Below, piece after piece: positions 1-6,700 of a stretch of DNA of 10,847 nt. Source of the DNA: Candidatus Nealsonbacteria bacterium RBG_13_36_15 (GTDB lineage: Bacteria; Patescibacteriota; Minisyncoccia; Minisyncoccales; RBG-13-36-15); NCBI GenBank assembly GCA_001819145.1, contig MHLV01000028.1, positions 1 to 10,847 on the forward strand, given 5' to 3'. Numbering within the stretch: the stretch's first letter is position 1; the number at the start of each line of letters is the position of its first letter. The notes beneath the pieces are model-generated. The model was not told the origin of the DNA, searched no databases, and saw nothing but the letters and a program-made list of their open reading frames with translations. The translations under genes and the position numbers were made by a program.

Positions 1-93
1 GAAATAGTAGGATTAATTCGAGGCAATGGATTTGAACCGAAGATAAAACCAGAGGCCTATGTTGCTTCAATCGTAGCGGATAGATATTCTTAG
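1..93 (+). CDS. C-terminal end of an unrecognised protein (partial)
   Basis: Frame 1 is open from the first base to a TAG stop at 91-93 and gives 30 residues ending in VASIVADRYS. The 5' part lies outside the window. The peptide has normal composition and carries no motif I can assign to a family. A hairpin and a stop-rich repeat follow, which fits the end of a gene. The reading could in principle be a chance open frame, because it is only 30 codons long. Confidence 0.5.
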   Translation, partial: EIVGLIRGNGFEPKIKPEAYVASIVADRYS

Positions 94-96
94 AGA

Positions 97-121
97 ATAG
101 TACTTAGCGATTAGTAATTAG
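97..121. repeat. Degenerate TTAG/ATAG-rich intergenic repeat, copy A
   Basis: Spacer made of repeated TTAG and ATAG words. The 12-mer at 104-115 (TTAGCGATTAGT) occurs again at 6028-6039 behind infA. Related words occur at 9233-9260 before rplM. The copies are not exact and show no clear borders, so this is a family of low-complexity spacers rather than a defined mobile element. Confidence 0.5.
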
Positions 122-123
122 AG

Positions 124-144
124 AGGCCACTTTAGGTGGCCTTT
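124..144 (+). terminator. Hairpin upstream of mnmA, possible terminator
   Basis: AGGCCAC (124-130) can pair with GTGGCCT (136-142) around a 5-base loop, a 7-bp GC-rich stem. It is followed by only a short T run (TTTATA). It could end transcription of the upstream gene. It lies just 11 bases before the mnmA ATG, so it could also act in the mnmA leader. The weak U-tract keeps confidence moderate. Confidence 0.5.
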
Positions 145-152
145 ATAAGATT

Positions 153-1217
153 ATGGATAATATTCAAAAGAAAAAAATAATTATAGCTATGTCGGGAGGC
201 ATAGACTCTTCGGTGGCGGCGGTCATTTTAAAGAAGGCCGGCTTTGAAGTGACCGGAGTTTTTATGAAATTTTGGCGAGAGCCTGGCATTCAGAAATGGA
301 ATAAATGTTGTTCTCCAGAGTCTGAAAAAAGAGCAAGGAGAGTAGCTATGCTTTTGGGCATTCCTTTTTATGTTTTGAACCTTGAGGAAGAGTTTAAAAA
401 AATAATCGTTGATTATTTTCTGAAAGAGCATAAAAAAGGTTTTACCCCAAATCCCTGCGTCGTTTGCAACAAAGAGATTAAATTTAGTCTGCTCTTTAAA
501 AAAGCTCAAAAATTAGAAGCAGACTATATAGCGACAGGGCATTACGCAAAGATTATTAAAAGCAACGCTGATTCCAAGCTTCTTCAAGGTAAAGATAAAG
601 AAAAAGATCAGTCCTATTTTCTCTGGCAACTTAATCAAAAACAACTTAGAAAAATATTATTTCCTTTGGGAGATTTTACAAAAAAAGAAGTAAGGAACTT
701 AGCCAAAAGATACAAATTACCGGTTTCGGATATTCCAGAATCCCAAGAAATATGTTTTATTCAAAATACAGTTGGCAACTTTTTAAAACGCCACCTAAAA
801 CAAAAGTCAGGGGAAATTGTTGATACAAAGGGAAAATCAGTAGGCCGACACCAAGGCTTAGCTTTTTTTACTATTGGTCAGAGGAAAGGCATTGGATTAG
901 CCGGAGGTCCCTATTTTGTTTTAGGTAAAGACTTAAAAAGAAACATTTTGCTTGTCACGAGAAAAAAGAGAGATTTATATAAAAAAGAGCTGGTAGCTAA
1001 AAATATTAATTGGATTTCTGGCAGAAGACCTAATTTACCACTAAGAGTAAGGACAAAAATTCGCTATCGTTCAGGTCCGGATTTAGCAACTATTAAACCG
1101 TTTTGCAAGAGAACTCTCAGAGTTATTTTTGACAAATCACAAAAGGCCATTACCCAGGGCCAGTCGGTTGTTTTTTATAGGAAGAAAGAGCTTTTGGGTG
1201 GCGGGATTATAGGATAA
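153..1217 (+). CDS. mnmA: tRNA-specific 2-thiouridylase MnmA
   Basis: MnmA adenylates U34 of tRNA Lys, Glu and Gln and transfers sulfur to make 2-thiouridine in the cytoplasm. The 354 residues match the usual length of about 360. Visible hallmarks are the PP-loop ATP motif SGGIDSS (14-20), NPCVVC with the expected catalytic Cys102, ATGHYA (127-132), KDQSYFLW (151-158), and SQEICFI with the second catalytic cysteine, Cys201. The C-terminal barrel carries GRHQGL (231-236) and FTIGQRKG (239-246). The ATG at 153 places the PP-loop at the normal distance from the N-terminus. No Shine-Dalgarno motif is visible. The downstream gene has its own promoter, so mnmA may be transcribed alone. No key residue is missing. 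Confidence 0.97.
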   Translation: MDNIQKKKIIIAMSGGIDSSVAAVILKKAGFEVTGVFMKFWREPGIQKWNKCCSPESEKRARRVAMLLGIPFYVLNLEEEFKKIIVDYFLKEHKKGFTPNPCVVCNKEIKFSLLFKKAQKLEADYIATGHYAKIIKSNADSKLLQGKDKEKDQSYFLWQLNQKQLRKILFPLGDFTKKEVRNLAKRYKLPVSDIPESQEICFIQNTVGNFLKRHLKQKSGEIVDTKGKSVGRHQGLAFFTIGQRKGIGLAGGPYFVLGKDLKRNILLVTRKKRDLYKKELVAKNINWISGRRPNLPLRVRTKIRYRSGPDLATIKPFCKRTLRVIFDKSQKAITQGQSVVFYRKKELLGGGIIG

Positions 1218-1224
1218 AAGATCC

Positions 1225-1253
1225 TTGTTCAATTTCATTTTTCTTGCTATTCT
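1225..1253 (+). promoter_or_regulatory. Promoter for the coiled-coil gene and alaS
   Basis: A -35-like TTGTTC (1225-1230) is followed after 17 bases by TATTCT (1248-1253), preceded by TGC as in an extended -10 (TGCTATTCT). Transcription would start near 1260, about 12 bases before the ATG at 1272. The -10 overlaps a perfect 16-bp palindrome at 1249-1264 (ATTCTATTAATAGAAT). That position would suit an operator, although an AT-rich palindrome of this size can arise by chance. Confidence 0.6.
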
Positions 1254-1271
1254 ATTAATAGAATCAAAGTT

Positions 1272-1541
1272 ATGGCCGAAAAATCAAAAGAAAAATTATT
1301 AGAAGAATTTTCTGGGCTTTTGATAAAATTGGGAGAAGAAATTGAAGAAAGATTGGGCGAGAAAGAAAAGTTAGACGGAGAGCTCAAAAAAAACATAGAA
1401 GAAGTTAGGAAATTGGAAAGAGATATTTTTGCGATTAGAAAAAGACAGGCTAAGCTATCAACCGAGCTATCTGGGTTGGAATCAAGGAGAAGAGAATTTG
1501 AAGAAAAAAAGTTTCTCTTGGAAAAAAAGAAATTAAAATGA
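1272..1541 (+). CDS. Small charged coiled-coil protein, function unknown
   Basis: The product has 89 residues, dominated by Glu, Lys, Leu and Arg, with heptad-like spacing of hydrophobic residues through most of its length (for example residues 9-35 and 40-88). It should form a long alpha-helical coiled coil. It has no signal peptide, membrane segment or catalytic motif, and I do not recognise the family. Its TGA stop overlaps the alaS start as ATGA, and a good promoter lies just upstream, so it is the first gene of a unit with alaS and the two are probably translationally coupled. Compositional bias makes remote matches to other coiled coils unreliable. The promoter, the ATGA overlap and the long open frame support a real gene. 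Confidence 0.75.
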   Translation: MAEKSKEKLLEEFSGLLIKLGEEIEERLGEKEKLDGELKKNIEEVRKLERDIFAIRKRQAKLSTELSGLESRRREFEEKKFLLEKKKLK

Positions 1542-3310
1542 CCTCAATAGAAATTCGCCAGCGTTTTTTGGATTTTTTTAAGGAAAAAGGACACAAAATT
1601 GTGCCCTCTTCTTCTCTTTTGTCATCTGATCCGACGGTTTTATTAACAACGGCCGGCATGCAACAATTTAAAGAATATTATTTAAACAAACCTTCTCCCT
1701 ACGGAAACAGAGTTACTTCTTGTCAAAAGTGTTTTCGAACTTCGGACATTGATGAAGTTGGAGACGATTCTCATTTAACTTTTTTGGAAATGCTCGGGAA
1801 TTTTAGCTTCGGCGACTATTTTAAAACGAAAACCATTGAATTTGCCTACGAGTTGCTCGTTAAAAAATACAAGATACCAGAATTTCGTTTATGGATAACT
1901 TATTTTGGGGGCGACGAAAATGTTCCAGAAGATAATGAGTCTCAAAAAATTTGGCAAAAGTTAGGAATTCCCCGAGAAAAAATTTTTGGTTTTGACAGAA
2001 AAGATAATTTTTGGGGTCCAACGGGCGAGGAAGGTCCCTGCGGTCCAACTACAGAGATTCATTTTGATTTAACTCAAAAACCTTGTCCAAAAGGAGAAAA
2101 TTGCCGGCCCAATTGTGATTGCGGTCGTTTTGTAGAAGTTTGGAATTTAGTTTTCAACGAGTATTATCAAGACAAAGAAAAAAATCTCACGCCTCTAAAA
2201 CAGAAAGGGGTTGATACCGGCATGGGATTTGAAAGATTAATTATGGTTCTTCAAAAAAAATCTTCGGTTTTTGATATAGATTTATCAGAACCAATAATAA
2301 AAGAAATAGAAAAAAACACTCAGAAACCATATAATTTAAATCAAAAAGTTTATAGGGTTATTACCGACCACATTAAAGGCGCTGTTTTTTTGGCTTCAGA
2401 GAGAGTGATTCCATCAAATGTTGAAGAAGGTTATGTTTTACGCCGGATTTTGAGAAGAGCAATTAGATTTAGTAAATTGCTTGATTTGCCAAAGATTTTT
2501 TTAATTCCCTTAGCTCAAAAAACAATTAAAATTTATCAGAATGTTTATCCTGAAATTAAATCGGCTGAAGCCGACATTCTAACTATTATTCAAAATGAAG
2601 AGGAAAAATTTGAAAAAACCTTAGAAAAAGGTCTAAAAGAATTTGATAAATTAATAGAAACAGACTTAGTTGGAAATAAAAAAATAATTTCTGGGGATAA
2701 AGCTTTTTGGCTTTTTGAAACTTATGGTTTTCCTTTGGAATTGACCGAAGAATTAGCCAAAGAGAAAAAATTAGAGGTTGACCGAAAAGGCTTTGGGAAG
2801 GCTTTTAAAAAACACCAGGAAATTTCTAGAGCGGGGGCTGAAAAAAAGTTCGGGGGCGTTGGCAAAGAAGCGACTTACGAGGCAGCAAGGCTTCACACAG
2901 CTACCCATTTATTGCATCAATCCTTGAGAAAAATTCTCGGAGAGCATGTAAAACAAATGGGTTCTGATATTACCCCCCAAAGGTTGCGTTTTGATTTTTC
3001 TCATTTGTCCAAGATGACAACCGAGGAAATAGATAAAGTAGAAAACCTTGTTAATCAGAAAATTAAAGATAATTTAGAAGTTAAAAAAGAAGAGATGGAG
3101 CATAAAGAGGCATTGGAATCAGGAGCTTTAGCCTTTTTTAGAGAAAAATATCCAGAAAGAGTGACAGTCTATTCGGTTGGTAATTTTTCCAAGGAAATTT
3201 GCGCCGGTCCTCATGTTTCCCAAACTCAAGAATTAAACAAATTTAAAATAATTAAAGAAGAATCAGCCGGAGCGGGCGTAAGAAGGATTAGGGCAATTTT
3301 GGAAGAGTAG
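1538..3310 (+). CDS. alaS: Alanine--tRNA ligase (shortened form)
   Basis: AlaRS charges tRNA-Ala with alanine in the cytoplasm. Class II hallmarks are TTAGMQQF (37-44), the motif 2 region EMLGNFSFGDYFK (84-96), GEEGPCGPTTEIHFD (163-177), a Cys cluster (C183, C189, C193, C195) and motif 3 DTGMGFERL (226-234). Editing-site zinc ligands are present as H453xxxH457 and C555xxxH559. The protein stops at 590 residues, against about 875 in most bacteria, with no DHHA1 or C-Ala region after the editing core. HTATH follows the tRNA-binding helical part almost directly, so the roughly 100-residue beta-barrel with the usual ESGGQ motif is also absent. The TAG stop is followed at once by the next gene's promoter, so this is the natural end and not a frameshift. 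The start overlaps the coiled-coil gene (ATGA). Shortened AlaRS proteins are, to my recollection, typical of this bacterial group. Confidence 0.96.
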   Translation: MTSIEIRQRFLDFFKEKGHKIVPSSSLLSSDPTVLLTTAGMQQFKEYYLNKPSPYGNRVTSCQKCFRTSDIDEVGDDSHLTFLEMLGNFSFGDYFKTKTIEFAYELLVKKYKIPEFRLWITYFGGDENVPEDNESQKIWQKLGIPREKIFGFDRKDNFWGPTGEEGPCGPTTEIHFDLTQKPCPKGENCRPNCDCGRFVEVWNLVFNEYYQDKEKNLTPLKQKGVDTGMGFERLIMVLQKKSSVFDIDLSEPIIKEIEKNTQKPYNLNQKVYRVITDHIKGAVFLASERVIPSNVEEGYVLRRILRRAIRFSKLLDLPKIFLIPLAQKTIKIYQNVYPEIKSAEADILTIIQNEEEKFEKTLEKGLKEFDKLIETDLVGNKKIISGDKAFWLFETYGFPLELTEELAKEKKLEVDRKGFGKAFKKHQEISRAGAEKKFGGVGKEATYEAARLHTATHLLHQSLRKILGEHVKQMGSDITPQRLRFDFSHLSKMTTEEIDKVENLVNQKIKDNLEVKKEEMEHKEALESGALAFFREKYPERVTVYSVGNFSKEICAGPHVSQTQELNKFKIIKEESAGAGVRRIRAILEE

Positions 3311-3316
3311 TTCTTA

Positions 3317-3325
3317 TGGTAAAAT
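3317..3325 (+). promoter_or_regulatory. Extended -10 promoter for the FtsA-like gene
   Basis: TGGTAAAAT matches the extended -10 pattern TGnTANNNT (hexamer 3320-3325). The expected start of transcription, seven bases on, is 3332, which is the A of the ATG, so the mRNA would be leaderless. No good -35 is visible (TTTTGG at the 17-base position). The 21-base gap after alaS holds no Shine-Dalgarno motif. Confidence 0.5.
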
Positions 3326-3331
3326 AAAGAA

Positions 3332-4516
3332 ATGATAAGCCCCCCTATCTCTAAAAAAAGGAAAGAGGAAATATTTTTGGCGTTAGATATTGGAACAGAA
3401 GCAATTAAAGCTTTAATTTTTAAAAGAGAAAAAGAAAAAAATATTATTTTAGGAGCAGATCTAAAGGAATATTACCGCTTAGGCATTCAAGATGGGTTAG
3501 ACTTAGAGAAAGAAACAATGAAAGGCGCTATTTTAGAGGTAGTAAACGAAGCCAAAAATCAGGCTAAGATTAAAACAAAAGACTATATAACTCTATGGAG
3601 GCCTCCCGGAAGTATTTTAAAAGAAAGAATAGTCTTTAATTATTTTCGGAGGGAAAACCCAAAGAAAATTATTAGCCGAGAAGAAGATGGCGAAATCTAT
3701 AAAAAAATTATTAATCAAGCTCAACAAGAAATCTCTCAAGAAATTTTCCAGAAATTTGGTATTTTACCCCAAGACCTTCATTTCATAGATTGTAGAATTT
3801 TACAAAGAAAAATTGATGGTTACCAAGTTAACCAGCTGACAGGATTTTCGGGTCAAGAATTGGTTTCCCGAATATTATTAACTTTTATGCCTCGAAATTA
3901 TTTAGAAGAGATTAGAAGAGTTGCCAAAGATTTGAACCTGAACAACTCAAGATTGGTTCCTGAAGCAGAAAGTTTATTTTTAGCATTTTTTGGCCAAAAG
4001 GTTACAGGTATTTTTTTAGATATAGGAGGAAGATCTACCCAGATATTTTTAGTGAGAAACGGTCAACTTAAAGCTTTAAATGATTTTGAAATGGGTGGAG
4101 ATATTTTTTCTCAAAAATTATCACATACTTTAGGAATAGATGAGGTTCAAGCGGAAGAACTAAAAATTAGGTATACCCAGAGGGTTTTAAGCGAGGAAGT
4201 AAGGAAAAGAATTAAAGAGATTTTTCATTTTAGCTGCCAGTTTTGGTTTAATAGTTTAAAATTGAAATTGAAAGAAATTTATCAAAAAGAAGAAAAAATA
4301 TTCCCTCCGATAATATTTATTTTCGGGGGAGGAAGCTTATTGCCGGAAATAGAGGAGATTTTAGGCGAAGGAAAATGGGAAGATTTGCCATTTTTAAGCC
4401 AACCAGAGATAAAATTTGTTTTGCCAAAAGACCTAAAAAATATTCGAGACAAAGGAAAAATAATAACCACATCTCAATATATACCGTCTTTATTGCTATG
4501 CTATACTAATGCCTAA
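3332..4516 (+). CDS. FtsA/PilM-family actin-like ATPase
   Basis: The 394-residue product has the ASKHA nucleotide-binding fold. The phosphate-1 loop is ALDIGTEAIKALIF (17-30), phosphate-2 is LDIGGRSTQIFLV (229-241), and the adenosine motif is FGGGSLLPEI (331-340). Residues around 85-190 form an FtsA-type 1C (SHS2) insert, with ILQRKIDGYQV and ILLTFMPRNYLEEI resembling FtsA. Such proteins assemble on the inner face of the membrane through a membrane partner: FtsA with FtsZ, or PilM with PilN. I see no clear C-terminal amphipathic helix of the FtsA kind. The end overlaps the next gene, which encodes a one-pass membrane protein, by 8 bases, so the pair probably works together. Whether it serves division, a pilus or another surface machine cannot be decided from sequence, so no symbol is given. 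Confidence 0.8.
   Translation: MISPPISKKRKEEIFLALDIGTEAIKALIFKREKEKNIILGADLKEYYRLGIQDGLDLEKETMKGAILEVVNEAKNQAKIKTKDYITLWRPPGSILKERIVFNYFRRENPKKIISREEDGEIYKKIINQAQQEISQEIFQKFGILPQDLHFIDCRILQRKIDGYQVNQLTGFSGQELVSRILLTFMPRNYLEEIRRVAKDLNLNNSRLVPEAESLFLAFFGQKVTGIFLDIGGRSTQIFLVRNGQLKALNDFEMGGDIFSQKLSHTLGIDEVQAEELKIRYTQRVLSEEVRKRIKEIFHFSCQFWFNSLKLKLKEIYQKEEKIFPPIIFIFGGGSLLPEIEEILGEGKWEDLPFLSQPEIKFVLPKDLKNIRDKGKIITTSQYIPSLLLCYTNA
4494..4507 (+). promoter_or_regulatory. Overlapping extended -10 elements before the baseplate J-like gene
   Basis: TGCTATGCT (4494-4502) and TGCTATACT (4499-4507) are two overlapping extended -10 matches inside the last codons of the FtsA-like gene. The first predicts a start at 4509, exactly the ATG of the next gene. 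The second predicts about 4514, beyond that ATG. The block resembles the promoters at 1245-1253 and 5789-5796, which share GCTAT followed by TAT and TAAT. No -35 is evident, and the 8-base gene overlap would allow coupled translation without it. Confidence 0.35.
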
Positions 4517-5753
4517 TCTATATTCTCAAAAAATTTTTGATATTATTCCCCCTGAAAGAATAAAAATTTCTCCCAAAATGGAAATAAAGAAAAAAGAGTC
4601 ATTTCAACCTAGATTTGGGAAATTTTTTAAGATATTTTTGGGAATAATTATTTTAACTTTCGGAGGATTATTTTTCTATTTTGTTTCCCAGAAAACAGAA
4701 ATAATCATTTGGCCAGAAACTCAAAAAGTAAGCTTTGAAGAGAAAATAACCGTTGACTTGGAGACGGGAGAGGTTAAGTTAGCAACTAATACTATTCCCG
4801 GAAATATCATTAAAGAGGAACAAAGTGTTACTCAAGAATTTTCTTCTTCAGGCAAGGGCTTAAAAGAAACGAAAGCCGAAGGTACAATTCGAGTTTATAA
4901 TAATTATCACCTTAATCAGACTTTAGTGGCTAACACCAGATTTCAGCCTCCCTCAGAAAGAGTATTGTATTTTAGAACAACCAGACAAATAACAGTTCCG
5001 GCAAAAAGTTATATTGATGTTGAGGTGGTAGCTGATAAGCCTGGTGAAGAGTATAATATTGGACCATCAACCTTTTCGGTCCCGGGGCTAGCTGGTCTTC
5101 CCCAATATACCTTTGTTTATGGAAAATCTTCTCAATCAATGGGAGGAGGTTCTAAGGGAGATATGCCAGAGGTTACTCAACAAGACCTTGAGAAGGCCGA
5201 GAACGCTTTGGAAGAAAAATTACTAACAGCCGTTAATAATTCTTTAAAAGATAAAATATCTGAGGATGTGATCATATTAGAAGAAGCTACAAAGAAAGAT
5301 TTTTCAGAGTCGGTTTTCTCAGCTAAAGCCGGCGAAGGAAAAACTTCTTTTTCTGGAGAAAAAAGGCTTTCCTTTACAGCCTTATTTTTTAAAAATTCAG
5401 ATTTAGAAAGATTTGCGAAAGAATATATTCTTTCGCAAATATCAAAAGATCAAGAAATAAATCTAAAAAGCCTGAAGGTGAATTATTCTTTAGGGGCTGC
5501 TGACGTAGAGAGTGGCAAGATTATTCTGAACTTAAATTGTTCAGCTGACGTTTATTTTAAAATTGAAGAAAATGATTTTAAGAGAGAATTAGCCGGAAAC
5601 TTACTGCCGGAAGCTCAAAATTTTTTGAATAATGATCCTCGAATAAATAAATTTAAATTAGATCTCCGGCCCTTCTGGATAAATAGAATCCCTCAAAATG
5701 TTGAGAGAATAAAGATTAAACAAGAGATAAATTCTGAGACAATTTCGCCATAG
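4509..5753 (+). CDS. Membrane-anchored baseplate J-like protein
   Basis: The 414-residue product has a short cytoplasmic tail, one membrane helix (about 39-59) and a long outer part. Residues 120-195, with AEGTIRVYNNY, QTLVANTRF, ITVPAKSYIDVEVVADKPGEE in two adjoining blocks and YNIGPSTF, resemble the beta-rich region annotated as baseplate J-like in Patescibacteria. The C-terminus (LRPFWINRIP, 385-394) also looks family-typical. A charged helical stretch lies near 224-250. The start overlaps the FtsA-like ATPase gene by 8 bases, and the tail carries FDIIPPE (10-16), which may dock to that ATPase as the PilN N-terminal motif docks to PilM (inference). An alternative start at Met24 (4578) would drop this motif. 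A perfect 30-bp palindrome lies in codons 302-311. The exact role is unknown. Confidence 0.75.
   Translation: MPNLYSQKIFDIIPPERIKISPKMEIKKKESFQPRFGKFFKIFLGIIILTFGGLFFYFVSQKTEIIIWPETQKVSFEEKITVDLETGEVKLATNTIPGNIIKEEQSVTQEFSSSGKGLKETKAEGTIRVYNNYHLNQTLVANTRFQPPSERVLYFRTTRQITVPAKSYIDVEVVADKPGEEYNIGPSTFSVPGLAGLPQYTFVYGKSSQSMGGGSKGDMPEVTQQDLEKAENALEEKLLTAVNNSLKDKISEDVIILEEATKKDFSESVFSAKAGEGKTSFSGEKRLSFTALFFKNSDLERFAKEYILSQISKDQEINLKSLKVNYSLGAADVESGKIILNLNCSADVYFKIEENDFKRELAGNLLPEAQNFLNNDPRINKFKLDLRPFWINRIPQNVERIKIKQEINSETISP
5411..5440. repeat. Perfect 30-bp palindrome inside a coding region
   Basis: The left half ATTTGCGAAAGAATA (5411-5425) is the exact reverse complement of the right half TATTCTTTCGCAAAT (5426-5440), with no spacer. 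It is in frame and encodes the end of RFAKEYILSQI in the baseplate J-like protein. It can form a cruciform in DNA or a long hairpin in mRNA. I found no second copy in the window. Confidence 0.9.
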
Positions 5754-5767
5754 GAATTGGTGGGGGG

Positions 5768-5796
5768 TTGACTAAATTAAAATAATTCGCTATTAT
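5768..5796 (+). promoter_or_regulatory. Consensus promoter for infA and the ribosomal-protein cluster
   Basis: TTGACT (5768-5773) is separated by exactly 17 bases from TATTAT (5791-5796), the strongest sigma-70-type match in the window. Transcription would start near 5803, about 6 bases before the infA ATG at 5809, giving a leader too short for a Shine-Dalgarno site. It lies in the 55-base gap after the baseplate J-like gene and probably drives infA and genes beyond. Confidence 0.75.
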
Positions 5797-5808
5797 ATTT
5801 AATTATTG

Positions 5809-6024
5809 ATGAAAAAAGGGGTCCTAAGAAAAGAAGGACAGGTTATAGAGGCTTTACCTGATACTCATTTTCGAGTTAGATTAGATGATGGAAAAGAAAT
5901 TTTAGCCCATTTGGCTGGGAAACTAAGACTTCATCGAATCAAGGTTTTGCTCGGTGACCGGGTAACAGTAGAAATTTCGTCTTATGACGAAGAGAAGGGT
6001 AGAATAGTCTATCGTGGGAAATAA
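5809..6024 (+). CDS. infA: Translation initiation factor IF-1
   Basis: IF-1 is a single OB-fold protein that binds the ribosomal A site on the 30S subunit during initiation with IF-2 and IF-3. The 71 residues match the family length. Typical stretches are EGQVIEALPDTHFRVRLDDG, EILAHLAGKLRLHRIKVLLGD and RVTVEISSYDEEKGRIVYR, each close to the bacterial consensus. The ATG at 5809 is preferred. A TTG at 5806 in the same frame would add one residue, but both lie only a few bases from the predicted transcription start. It opens the infA-rpmJ-rpsM-rpsK-rpsD-rpoA-rplQ block in its usual order. Confidence 0.96.
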   Translation: MKKGVLRKEGQVIEALPDTHFRVRLDDGKEILAHLAGKLRLHRIKVLLGDRVTVEISSYDEEKGRIVYRGK

Positions 6025-6090
6025 TTATTAGCGATTAGTGAATAGCGAATAGAAATAATCACTAAGAACTAATTGCTGATAGCTGATTTT
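6025..6090. repeat. Degenerate TTAG/ATAG-rich intergenic repeat, copy B
   Basis: The gap between infA and rpmJ is filled with words such as TTAGCGATTAGT, GAATAGCGAATAG and GCTGATAGCTGAT. The first 12-mer is identical to 104-115, and GCTGATAGCTGAT resembles GCTAATAGCTAG at 9240-9251. It has many TAG, TAA and TGA stops and no clear promoter or terminator. The borders are diffuse. Confidence 0.5.
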
Positions 6091-6204
6091 TTGAAAGTTC
6101 GACCTTCGGTTAAAAGAATATGTAAAGATTGTAAAATTGTTCGGCGGAAAGGCCGAGTTTGTGTTATTTGTAAGAATCCTAAACACAAACAACGTCAAGG
6201 CTAA
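6091..6204 (+). CDS. rpmJ: Ribosomal protein L36 (bL36)
   Basis: A 37-codon frame starting at TTG gives a classical bL36: MKVRPSVKRICKDCKIVRRK followed by GRVCVICKNPKHKQRQG. The zinc-ribbon ligands C11, C14, C27 and H32 are all present, so it is the zinc-binding form. L36 binds 23S rRNA in the large subunit near the end of assembly. Length, both conserved ends and position between infA and rpsM leave little doubt. The start must be TTG, because no ATG or GTG lies in frame before the conserved N-terminus. No Shine-Dalgarno motif precedes it. Confidence 0.96.
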   Translation: MKVRPSVKRICKDCKIVRRKGRVCVICKNPKHKQRQG

Positions 6205-6301
6205 CAAGTTTTTCTAGTTATTTTATCGTACTTTCTGTTTACTTATTCTAACTGTTTAAGAACAAAGCTGAATACCGATAGAAAAATTAGAACATTTTAA
6301 T

Positions 6302-6691
6302 ATGCCAAGAATTGTCGGGATTAATATTCCAGAAAAAAAACAAATAGAAATTGCCTTAACCTATATTTACGGAATAGGTCATTCTTTAAGTCGGAAAATT
6401 TTGGCCGAAGCCAAAATTGATCCTCAAAAAAGGGCTTCTCAATTAACCTCTCAAGAGATTAGTCTGCTTAAAGAGATCATTGAAAAAAAATATAAGATTG
6501 AAGGAGAATTAAGGAGGGAATTACTTTTAAACATTAAAAGATTAAAAGATATTGGTTGCTGGCGGGGAATACGTCATATTAAAGGTTTACCGGTTCGGGG
6601 ACAAAGAACAAAAACTAATACTAGGACAGCCCGTGGAAATGTGAGGAAAACTGTGGGCTCGGGAAGGAGATCAGCACCAGAATCTAAATAA
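6302..6691 (+). CDS. rpsM: Ribosomal protein S13 (uS13)
   Basis: S13 sits in the head of the 30S subunit, contacts the P-site tRNA and forms bridges to the 50S subunit. The 129 residues fit the family (about 115-130). Visible features are the start MPRIVGINIP, the helix-hairpin-helix region TYIYGIGHSLSRKIL (20-34), and the tRNA- and rRNA-binding segment GIRHIKGLPVRGQRTKTNTR (89-108). The short basic tail ends SAPESK. A 97-base spacer precedes it. This spacer contains TATTCT at 6244-6249 but no convincing -35. rpsK follows after 9 bases, so the two are surely cotranscribed. Confidence 0.97.
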   Translation: MPRIVGINIPEKKQIEIALTYIYGIGHSLSRKILAEAKIDPQKRASQLTSQEISLLKEIIEKKYKIEGELRRELLLNIKRLKDIGCWRGIRHIKGLPVRGQRTKTNTRTARGNVRKTVGSGRRSAPESK

Positions 6692-6700
6692 TCTATAAAT

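Noticed and set aside
228..509. - strand open frame inside mnmA
   Set aside because: It is a shadow of a fully conserved gene, with no motif or start signal.
1860..2048. - strand open frame inside alaS
   Set aside because: It lies wholly antisense to the catalytic core of AlaRS, with no independent support.
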